DNA of 64,000 bases, from contig JADJJH010000007.1 of the NCBI GenBank assembly GCA_016706595.1, positions 372,001-436,000 on the forward strand. The letters run 5' to 3'. The position numbers and the translations under genes are program-made. Position 1 is the stretch's first letter. Each line of letters begins with the position of its first letter. The stretch is from Bacteroidota bacterium (GTDB lineage: Bacteria > Bacteroidota > Bacteroidia > Chitinophagales > Chitinophagaceae). Positions 1-6,596 of the stretch are shown piece after piece. The notes under the pieces are model-generated. The model was given only the letters and a program-made list of their open reading frames with translations, was not told the origin of the DNA and made no database searches.

Positions 1-1158
1 AATTTCAACTTCTACATTTTCTTGAGGAATTTCTTCTTTTTTTGGAAGTTGAACCGACCAATTTTCTTTGCGTGGACTAGCTGTTTTTACAACAATTTTT
101 GGTTCTTGTTTTACAATTGGTTTAGACTCTTCCTTAACTATAGGTTTTGGTTCTTGTTTACTTACGGCAATGGGTTGTGTTTGTGCTGTAGGTTCTAATT
201 CTTTTAAAAATTGCTGCTTAATCTTTGGCGTTTCATACGAATGATATTGCAGCGTAAGTTTCTCGCCCGGTAAAGGTTCTTGTCCGCTAACCAAATTATT
301 AAATTGATATAATGAACTAAGCAAAATGGCTTCCTTTTGAGAAATCAAAACCATGGTTTCGTTTTCTTTTACGATGTGAAATTCTTCGGTGCCTATGCGT
401 CGTTTTTTTTCGGTGAAGATGAACATGTTTATCGGTAGCGGTTCATCGGGTAAATCATTCAAGGCCAATAAGCGTGCATAGCGAATATTTTTTTCGGTGG
501 CGTAGGGTAAAAGGGTTTCTCCTTTTTTAGCCCAAAAACCTTTAATGCCTTTATAGTATGATGCCGGATCTTCGATATACGTAAGGTTACGAGGAGGATC
601 TTTATCAGGAACACTTTCACCTACTTGTACTTTAGTTTTCGATAGGGCTTCATAGGTATATTGCTGTAAACTATATTTTGTAATTAGGTCGTCGAGCTTT
701 TGTACATACACCGGATTGGTTGCATAACCGGCACGTTTTAATCCACTGGTCCAACCATGATAATCAGTTTTTTCTAAATCAAATAAAAAATGATATCGAT
801 TACTATTTTTTAAAAATTCAGAATGATCGAGATAGGATTGTTCTGAGCTAGTATATTTCCGAAAGCATTCTTGTTTTTTATCATCATCGTGAAGAATAGT
901 TTCGCCTGTCCAAGTGCTTTTACACTTTATGCCAAAATGGTTATTGCCTTTGATGGCGAGTTCACTTTTTCCTGCGCTGCTTTCATGAATTCCTTGTGCC
1001 AAGGTGATAGCAGCAGGAACGCCTAATCGAATTTGTTCGGCTATGGCAAGGTCTTTAAATCGATCAATATAAGCTTTTACATCATTTTCATTTTGGGCAT
1101 AAAGTTGCGTAAAACTGAATACAAAAGCTAGGGTATACAAAAGTGTTTTCAAATTCAT
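1..1158 (-). CDS. Glucosaminidase-family peptidoglycan hydrolase with LysM region (3' end outside window)
   Basis: The minus-strand frame is open from an ATG at 1158 to base 1, giving the first 386 residues; the C-terminus lies outside the window. Residues 1-22 form a signal peptide ending in YAQ. Residues ~25-165 match the mannosyl-glycoprotein endo-beta-N-acetylglucosaminidase family (FlgJ type): LAQGIHESSAGKS carries the likely catalytic Glu59, followed by GNNHFGIKC. Residues ~212-250 and ~259-303 look like two weak LysM modules (for example FHIVKENETMVLISQKE). Residues 330-385 are a Lys/Pro/Glu-rich linker. The inferred role is cutting the glycan strands of peptidoglycan in the periplasm, with LysM anchoring it to the wall. 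It starts only 6 nt after the stop of the O-methyltransferase and is probably the third gene of that operon. Confidence 0.88.
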   Translation of the reverse strand, partial: MNLKTLLYTLAFVFSFTQLYAQNENDVKAYIDRFKDLAIAEQIRLGVPAAITLAQGIHESSAGKSELAIKGNNHFGIKCKSTWTGETILHDDDKKQECFRKYTSSEQSYLDHSEFLKNSNRYHFLFDLEKTDYHGWTSGLKRAGYATNPVYVQKLDDLITKYSLQQYTYEALSKTKVQVGESVPDKDPPRNLTYIEDPASYYKGIKGFWAKKGETLLPYATEKNIRYARLLALNDLPDEPLPINMFIFTEKKRRIGTEEFHIVKENETMVLISQKEAILLSSLYQFNNLVSGQEPLPGEKLTLQYHSYETPKIKQQFLKELEPTAQTQPIAVSKQEPKPIVKEESKPIVKQEPKIVVKTASPRKENWSVQLPKKEEIPQENVEVEI

Positions 1159-1164
1159 TATGTG

Positions 1165-1806
1165 TTATTTTTTTCTGCAAAGCATGATACCGTCTCTAAC
1201 GGGCAAAAGTACACATTCAATGCGGTCATCACGCATCATTTTTTGATTAAATGAAATCATGGCTTTTGCATTTTTTCCGGCTGTTTTAGGTTCTAAAACA
1301 TCACCATGAAATAATACATTATCGGCCAAAATAAATCCATTAGGTTTTAGCTTTTCAATCACTAAATCGTAATACAATTCGTAATTGGTTTTATCGGCAT
1401 CAATAAAAACTAAATCAAATTCATGGCTTAGTTTCGGTATGATATCAACTGCATTCCCAACAATCATTTTTATCTTATTTGCCAGGCCTGATGCTTGAAA
1501 AAAATCTTCACAACGATCCTTCCATTCTTCGTTGATGTCAATGGTAATGAGCTGTCCGTTTTCAGGTAAACCCTCTGCTAGGCAAATCGCCGAATAGCCA
1601 GTAAAAGTGCCTATTTCAAGAATAAAATGCGGTTGAATCATATGACTTATCATACTTAAAATTCGTCCTTGCAAATGTCCAGAAAGCATAATAGGTAATT
1701 CGGTTTGCAAATGGGTTTGCCGATTAATTTTATGCAAAATTTCACTCTCAGGTGTTGAATGATTTTCGCAATAGGTATTCACTGCTTCAGATAGTAAGTT
1801 ATGCAT
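1165..1806 (-). CDS. SAM-dependent O-methyltransferase, CCoAOMT/COMT (Methyltransf_3) family
   Basis: A 213-residue class I methyltransferase with no signal peptide, so cytoplasmic. The SAM site is visible as ILEIGTFTGYSA (62-73) followed by the acidic loop ITIDIN (87-92). The divalent-metal ligands typical of caffeoyl-CoA/catechol O-methyltransferases are present as FIDADK (Asp136) and ADNVL (Asp162, Asn163). Length is normal for the bacterial family. The substrate is unknown; bacterial members methylate catechol-like phenols. Its ATG overlaps the stop of the upstream symporter by one base (TAATG on the minus strand), a sign of translational coupling, and the glucosaminidase gene follows after 6 nt. 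The operon order gives no clear hint at substrate. Confidence 0.92.
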   Translation of the reverse strand: MHNLLSEAVNTYCENHSTPESEILHKINRQTHLQTELPIMLSGHLQGRILSMISHMIQPHFILEIGTFTGYSAICLAEGLPENGQLITIDINEEWKDRCEDFFQASGLANKIKMIVGNAVDIIPKLSHEFDLVFIDADKTNYELYYDLVIEKLKPNGFILADNVLFHGDVLEPKTAGKNAKAMISFNQKMMRDDRIECVLLPVRDGIMLCRKK

Positions 1807-3338
1807 TATTTTGCTTCGATGGTTTTGGTTTTTGTTGAACGAAGAAATAGAAGTATGAAGGTGATGATGCCGTTTAGTACCAATAATTCAATACCAATTT
1901 TATAGCCGTTAAATAGTGTGGATGATAGGGCTGTAAGTTTGCTTGCGAAGGCTCCGCTGAGTGTTAATTTTTTTATAAACCAATCGGCATTATTAATGAA
2001 ATCAATGATGAGTGTAATGCAGGGTGCCAACAAACAAAGTGCCCAAACTTTACGATCATCGATACTTCGTTTAGTGAGTATGCCAAAAGCAAATAATCCT
2101 AGCAATGGGCCGTAGGTATAGCCTGCTAATTTAAGTATCACATCGATAATGGATTTATCATCGATGAGTTTAAATATCATCACACAAATAAAAAAGAGTA
2201 GGGCAAAAATTAAGTGAACCGTGATACGCGTTTTTTTACCTTGTTGTTCAGTTATATTTTGCTTTCGTTTTAATCCTAAAATATCAATACAATATGAAGA
2301 GGTTAAGGCCGTTAATGCACCATCGGCTGATGGGAAAAGTGCAGAGATTAATCCGATGATAAAAAGTATAGATATAGCAACCGATAATTGTCCGCCTAAA
2401 GCTATCGTTGGAAATAAATCATCACCTATGATAGTGATGTGATTTTGTTTAGCAAATAGATAAAGGCATCCACCTAAAAACAAAAATAGAAAGTTTACAA
2501 ATAAGATAATGGTACTAAAACTCATCATGTTTTTTTGCGAGTTGCCAAGTTTGTTTACACTAATATTTTTTTGCATCATTTCTTGGTCAAGCCCTGTCAT
2601 GCCAATGGTTATAAAGGCACCACCAATAATTTGTTTCAGAAAAAAACCACCTGCTTTATAATCGGTATTAAAAACAATGGTAAAGTTTTCAGTTTTCATT
2701 TCATCCCATGCGCTGAGCAAGGATAGGTCTAAGGACTTTGTAATTGCGAATATGCAAACTATAAGTCCGAGTAACATAAATGATGTTTGCAAAGTATCGG
2801 TATAAACAATTGTTTTCACACCACCTTCAAAAGTGTATAAAAGTATAAGTAACAGAATCACAAAGGTGGTTACACCAAAAGGTATACCCATATGATTTAA
2901 GATAAAGAGTTGTAGAATATTTACTACTAAATATAATCTTGCTGTGGCACCTAAAGTTCGTGAAATAATAAAAAACAAAGCACCCGTTTTATAGGCACTA
3001 ACGCCAATTCGTTGTTGAAGATAGGCATAGATAGAGGTGAGTTGCAGCTTGTAATATAGGGGTAGTAAAACATAAGCAACTACCAAATAACCAAGGAAGT
3101 AGCCAATTACTACTTGAAAGTATTGAAATCCGCTACCGCCTACTAATCCCGGCACGCTCACAAAAGTTACACCACTTAATGAGGTGCCTATCATTCCAAA
3201 AGCCACTAACATCCAATTTGAATTTCGGTTGCCAATAAAGAAGGATTCGTTATTACTTTTTCGTGAAGTGAAATAGGCTACGATAAGTAAAAGAATAAAG
3301 TAAGCGAGAACAAAACCAAGTAAAATGGCTGATGACAT
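1806..3338 (-). CDS. Sodium:solute symporter (SSS family)
   Basis: A 510-residue polytopic inner-membrane protein with about 13 hydrophobic helices, the usual size and topology of the SSS (SGLT/PutP-like) family. Visible family features are the early segment GMIGTSLSGVTFVSVPG in helix 2, a GLDQEMMQKN loop in the middle, and the late motif ALFPSADGALTALTSS, which corresponds to the Na+-site helix with paired Ser/Thr. It couples Na+ influx to uptake of an organic solute; sugar, amino-acid, sialic-acid and vitamin carriers all belong here, and the sequence alone does not tell which this is. It is the first gene of a probable three-gene minus-strand operon. No clear promoter is seen in the 188 bp upstream. 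Confidence 0.93.
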   Translation of the reverse strand: MSSAILLGFVLAYFILLLIVAYFTSRKSNNESFFIGNRNSNWMLVAFGMIGTSLSGVTFVSVPGLVGGSGFQYFQVVIGYFLGYLVVAYVLLPLYYKLQLTSIYAYLQQRIGVSAYKTGALFFIISRTLGATARLYLVVNILQLFILNHMGIPFGVTTFVILLLILLYTFEGGVKTIVYTDTLQTSFMLLGLIVCIFAITKSLDLSLLSAWDEMKTENFTIVFNTDYKAGGFFLKQIIGGAFITIGMTGLDQEMMQKNISVNKLGNSQKNMMSFSTIILFVNFLFLFLGGCLYLFAKQNHITIIGDDLFPTIALGGQLSVAISILFIIGLISALFPSADGALTALTSSYCIDILGLKRKQNITEQQGKKTRITVHLIFALLFFICVMIFKLIDDKSIIDVILKLAGYTYGPLLGLFAFGILTKRSIDDRKVWALCLLAPCITLIIDFINNADWFIKKLTLSGAFASKLTALSSTLFNGYKIGIELLVLNGIITFILLFLRSTKTKTIEAK

Positions 3339-3526
3339 AATAAGTAATTAAAATTTTAATTTGAAACTAAAACATAATAATTCATGTTGAAATGAAAATG
3401 TAATTCATCCATTCTATTAGATTTTAGGTGTCGGGTAAAAGTAATCGTTTAGAAATTATTTTATAAGAAATCGTTAGATAGAAATTGATTCTTCTAATAA
3501 ATTGTGAATGGAATGATAGAATGGCT

Positions 3527-3988
3527 TTAATAATATCCAAAATATTCTTTATTGTGCAAGCTGTATTCAATATTAATTTCGTCCCCTACTTGAAAATTAT
3601 TAAAATCTTCTTCACTTACTTCGATGCTATATTTAGCAGCACTGCGTAAATAAAAATGGAAAGTATGGTTTAACTCCATGTATTTTTTTTCAAGTATGAT
3701 GCAGCTTTCAATGCATTTTATCTTTTTGGCAAGATCTTTTCTCAAAGGATACACTTCTTTGCTATAACTAAAAAAGGCAATCACTGAACTTATCAAGATA
3801 GTAATGATTTGGGCAATTGCATAGGCCTGCCACATCATGCCTGTTTGTTGATACCTAATAAAATACCAAGCACCAGCAATACATGGGATAATGACTGCAC
3901 CTTTTACAATGAGGTTCATGCCATACATAAATTCTTTGCTTTCTTTCTCATATTTTCTGTTCAAAAAAGAAAGTTCTTCGGCTTCCAT
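3527..3988 (-). CDS. Hypothetical small membrane protein
   Basis: Not recognised as a named family. From the ATG at 3988 the product has 153 residues; a TTG at 4015 would add nine (MQNNIRNEA) but TTG starts are uncommon here. The N-terminal ~30 residues are charged and helical (EELSFLNRKYEKESKEF). Two hydrophobic helices follow, one with VKGAVIIPCIAGAWYFI and one with AIAQIITILISSVIAFF, then a basic stretch (LRKDLAKKIK) and a ~50-residue soluble end with NFQVGDEINIEYS. This fits an inner-membrane protein with two TM helices and a cytoplasmic beta-rich tail. It stands alone, between the symporter operon and the divergent tRNA. Confidence 0.6.
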   Translation of the reverse strand: MEAEELSFLNRKYEKESKEFMYGMNLIVKGAVIIPCIAGAWYFIRYQQTGMMWQAYAIAQIITILISSVIAFFSYSKEVYPLRKDLAKKIKCIESCIILEKKYMELNHTFHFYLRSAAKYSIEVSEEDFNNFQVGDEINIEYSLHNKEYFGYY

Positions 3989-4062
3989 GGCTTCGTTGCG
4001 TATGTTATTTTGCAAGGGAATAAAGGCTTTATAATAAAAGTATGAAAAAAAAGGACTTTCTC

Positions 4063-4092
4063 TTTGAATGTAGGAATAAAAATATACATTTG
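4063..4092 (+). promoter_or_regulatory. Bacteroidota-type promoter of tRNA-Leu
   Basis: TTTG at 4063-4066 and TACATTTG at 4085-4092 are separated by 18 nt. This matches the TTTG / TAnnTTTG consensus of the Bacteroidota primary sigma factor. The predicted transcription start is about 4097-4099, a dozen bases before the mature tRNA. Confidence 0.75.
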
Positions 4093-4110
4093 CAGTCCTT
4101 TAAAATCGCT

Positions 4111-4191
4111 GCGGGCGTGGCGAAATTGGTAGACGCGCTAGACTTAGGATCTAGTGTCTACGACATGGGGGTTCGAGTCCCTCCGCCCGCA
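4111..4191 (+). tRNA. tRNA-Leu (anticodon UAG)
   Basis: A full cloverleaf can be drawn. The acceptor GCGGGCG (4111-4117) pairs with CGCCCGC (4184-4190) and the discriminator is A4191. The D arm has TGGTAGAC. The anticodon stem CTAGA/TCTAG encloses the loop CTTAGGA, so the anticodon is UAG, read as Leu CUN. An extended class II variable region and the T loop GGTTCGAGTCC follow. CCA is not encoded, since the genome continues ACAAAA. A strong promoter lies just upstream and a long hairpin just downstream. Confidence 0.97.
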
Positions 4192-4192
4192 C

Positions 4193-4257
4193 AAAAATCA
4201 GAGTGAGAATGAGAGAAGGGAGCGAAGCAACCGGAGCAAATTCTCATTCTGATTTTT
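4193..4257 (+). terminator. Long hairpin after tRNA-Leu, probable intrinsic terminator
   Basis: Arms 4193-4210 and 4240-4257 are complementary at 17 of 18 positions around a 29-nt loop, and the right arm ends in a run of T. It begins 2 nt after the tRNA. The stem is much longer than needed for termination, so it could also be a mobile palindromic element. Confidence 0.6.
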
Positions 4258-4304
4258 ACTTCATTTTCCCTCTGCTTATCACTCTTAAACTAAAACAAGA
4301 GATA

Positions 4305-4652
4305 ATGTTTGATTTCCAAAATTTGGAAGTGTACAAGAAAGCCAAATCATTTCACAAATCAGTTCGAGCCCTTTTAAAAGCTATGAAACTTGAAAATTAC
4401 ATCAACGACCAACTTGGAAGGGCTTCTTTCAGCATTGCTTTGAATATCGCTGAAGGTTCAGCTAAATTTTCAAAACCAGATCGTAGGAACTATTTTACTA
4501 CCGCAAGGGGATCTGTTTTTGAATGTGTGGCGATATTGGATATGTTACATGATGATTCAAGAATTAATAAGGAAGCTTTCGAACAATTATTACTTAACGC
4601 CGATGAACTCTCTCGTATTCTATACGCAATGATTAAGAATCTGGAAAAGTAG
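4305..4652 (+). CDS. Four-helix-bundle protein (23S rRNA IVP / S23 family)
   Basis: A 115-residue, all-helical protein with the S23 signature: FQNLEVYKKAKSFHKSVRAL at the start, then QLGRASFSIALNIAEGSAKF and the ARGSVFECVAILDML helix. Members were first found inside intervening sequences of 23S rRNA genes, but most are free-standing genes of unknown function in Bacteroidota. I start it at the ATG at 4305, preceded by AAGAG; the frame can be opened from a GTG at 4203, but that would translate the tRNA-proximal hairpin. It lies alone between tRNA-Leu and the trigger factor gene. No intervening-sequence rRNA is near it. Confidence 0.85.
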   Translation: MFDFQNLEVYKKAKSFHKSVRALLKAMKLENYINDQLGRASFSIALNIAEGSAKFSKPDRRNYFTTARGSVFECVAILDMLHDDSRINKEAFEQLLLNADELSRILYAMIKNLEK

Positions 4653-4721
4653 TTCTTGTTGTCCTTAATTAATAAAATCTAAAATAGCTTGAATAACTTT
4701 TATATACTAATTCGAAAGTTG

Positions 4722-4765
4722 TAACTTCGCGCGCAATTTAAGGAAGCCCACTCAAGTGGGTTTTT
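4722..4765 (+). promoter_or_regulatory. Possible tig promoter and terminator-like leader hairpin
   Basis: TAACTTCG (4722-4729) is one base from the TAnnTTTG -7 motif; no good -33 motif is visible. Just downstream, CCCACT (4747-4752) pairs with AGTGGG (4755-4760) and is followed by five T. The hairpin would sit at the very 5' end of the trigger-factor leader, as an attenuator would, or end readthrough from the upstream gene. Confidence 0.35.
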
Positions 4766-4801
4766 GTTTATTACATTATATAATTAAAATAGAAAAGCTA
4801 T

Positions 4802-6193
4802 ATGGCAACGGTCCTACAAGAGAATATCGGCGTTCAGCACGAAAAAATTAAGGTTACCCTAACTAAAGAAGATTATCTACCTTCCATTGACAAAGCATTA
4901 AAAAGTTATAGTAAAAATGTAGCCATTCCGGGATTTAGAAAAGGGATGGTGCCACTAGGGGTGATTCGTAAAATGTACGGACAATCGGTATTTACGGATG
5001 AGGTTTTACGAATTGCAGGAACCAAACTTGAAGAACATTTGATTGCAAACAAAGCTGAAATATTTGCACGACCTATTCCCTCTGAAAGTCAATCGCAATT
5101 GAAATTTGATATCAATAATCCGATTGAATATACTTTTGAATTTGAAATTGGTACTCGCCCTGAATTTACAATTCCTTTGCTTTCAGGATCTGAAACTATG
5201 CCATTTCATAAAATTGAAGTGAGCGATGAGATGTTGAAAGAGGAAATTGAGCGTTTACAATATAAGGCAGGCGAAATGACAGAACCTGAAGTGGTTTCAT
5301 CTACCGACGATGTGTTAAATGTAGTTTTTGATCAGGTGGATGCAGAGGGCATTGAAGTTGTGGGTGGTATTAAAAAGGATAATTCTTTATTGGTAAAATA
5401 TTTCTCACCTGCCTTGCAAGCGCAATTAATGGGCAAAAAAGTAAATGATAGTCTTGTTTTTGTGTTAAAGGAAACTTTTGACGAAAAGCTTTTGCCGGCA
5501 ATTTTAAAGGATTTAGGATTAGACCCTATGGATGCAAGTGCCAAGGATATGAGTTTTAAGTTGACGATTACCAAACTCGGGCATGTAGATAAAATGGAAA
5601 TGGGTAAGGAAATGTTTGAAAAAATTTATCCGGGTCGTAGTTTAGAAACTGATGAAGATTTTATTGGCGTTTTGAAAGAAGAGATTCAAGCTTATTGGGA
5701 TAATCAGTCAAGAAATAGATTACACAATGAAATGTTTGAGCGCTTAGTGCATGAAACACCAATTGCCATTCCTGAGACTTTTTTAAAGCGTTGGATGAGT
5801 GTTGGCGGTGAAACTTATAAATCGCCAGAGCAAGTTGAAAAGGAGTATGGCTCATTTGATCATCAAATACGTTGGCAATTGATTTCGGATAAATTAATTG
5901 AAGAAAGTAAATTAACTGTCGAAAACGAGGAAATGGAGCAAGCAGCTCGAATGGAAATCATGAGTTATTTCGGACAAAGCATGCAATTAACCTCTACGGA
6001 TATGGATTGGATGGATTCATTAGTAGAAAAACAATTAAAGGATGAGAAATTTGCAAATGAGTTGAGCAGCAAAATTCTAACCAATAAATTGTTTCAAGTA
6101 TTAGAACAGCGAATTAATTTACAAGAAACACCAGTTTCATTTAAGGAGTTTAGCGAACTGAAAAGCAGTCATCATCATCATCACGATCATTAA
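4802..6193 (+). CDS. tig: Trigger factor (ribosome-associated chaperone)
   Basis: A 463-residue trigger factor. The ribosome-docking signature GFRKGMVP is at 44-51, within the expected N-terminal domain (1-~125). The middle (~155-260) corresponds in position to the FKBP-type PPIase domain but looks divergent, as is usual in Bacteroidota, and the remainder is the helical substrate-binding domain. It binds nascent chains at the ribosome exit tunnel. The odd point is the C-terminus, SSHHHHHDH, a natural run of five His plus one more that could bind Ni2+ or Zn2+. The ATG is at 4802. The gene appears monocistronic: a hairpin precedes it and a clear terminator follows. Neither clpP nor clpX, common tig neighbours elsewhere, is present. 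Confidence 0.95.
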   Translation: MATVLQENIGVQHEKIKVTLTKEDYLPSIDKALKSYSKNVAIPGFRKGMVPLGVIRKMYGQSVFTDEVLRIAGTKLEEHLIANKAEIFARPIPSESQSQLKFDINNPIEYTFEFEIGTRPEFTIPLLSGSETMPFHKIEVSDEMLKEEIERLQYKAGEMTEPEVVSSTDDVLNVVFDQVDAEGIEVVGGIKKDNSLLVKYFSPALQAQLMGKKVNDSLVFVLKETFDEKLLPAILKDLGLDPMDASAKDMSFKLTITKLGHVDKMEMGKEMFEKIYPGRSLETDEDFIGVLKEEIQAYWDNQSRNRLHNEMFERLVHETPIAIPETFLKRWMSVGGETYKSPEQVEKEYGSFDHQIRWQLISDKLIEESKLTVENEEMEQAARMEIMSYFGQSMQLTSTDMDWMDSLVEKQLKDEKFANELSSKILTNKLFQVLEQRINLQETPVSFKEFSELKSSHHHHHDH

Positions 6194-6216
6194 GATTTCA
6201 ATTTAATATAATGTAT

Positions 6217-6241
6217 AAGCTGCTTTTGGGCAGCTTTTTTT
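6217..6241 (+). terminator. Intrinsic terminator of tig
   Basis: AAGCTGC (6217-6223) and GCAGCTT (6230-6236) form a 7-bp stem with loop TTTTGG, followed by a T-run, 24 nt after the tig stop. Confidence 0.85.
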
Positions 6242-6303
6242 ATTCGGCAATTTGCAAAAAAGATCCATTTTTTTAATCCTGTTGGGTTAATTCTCAAAAA
6301 AAA

Positions 6304-6564
6304 TGTGGATAAATGCCAAACATCTATTTTTTATAAAGAACTAAAAATCAATCAGTTATCCATTTTATATAAAATGTGGATAAGCTCCATTTTTTATCCA
6401 TAAGTAATAAACGATATTAAAATTTGTAATATTTAAAATCGATATATATATTTGTCTGTTGAAATAGAGACTAAAAATTAATTTATGATACTTATAATAT
6501 TTTTTATAGGTTAAAAAAATGAATATTTTAGTCTACCCACTTTTCGGCATACTATTTGTCCACA
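6304..6564. other. AT-rich gap with a cluster of DnaA-box-like 9-mers
   Basis: The 403-bp gap 6194-6596 is very AT-rich. TGTGGATAA, the complement of the DnaA box TTATCCACA, occurs exactly at 6304-6312 and 6375-6383. Near matches are TTATCCATT (6356-6364), TTATCCATA (6394-6402) and TTGTCCACA (6556-6564). Five such 9-mers in 260 bp suggest a DnaA-binding region: either a replication-origin candidate or a DnaA-controlled promoter for the giant gene. No dnaA gene is in the window, and skew cannot be judged by eye. Confidence 0.4.
6423..6454 (+). promoter_or_regulatory. Promoter upstream of the giant repeat-protein locus
   Basis: TTTG (6423-6426), a 20-nt spacer and TATATTTG (6447-6454) match the Bacteroidota promoter consensus. 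The predicted transcript starts near 6460 with a leader of about 135 nt before the ATG at 6597. It probably drives at least the first two genes of the locus, up to the terminator at 23978. Confidence 0.65.
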
Positions 6565-6596
6565 AAGCGGAGCGTATTAAATAAAAACAAGTGATT

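Noticed and set aside
4203..4304. 34-residue N-terminal extension of the four-helix-bundle protein from a GTG
   Set aside because: It would translate the loop and right arm of the hairpin after tRNA-Leu and adds a stretch not seen in the family; the ATG at 4305 gives the normal length.
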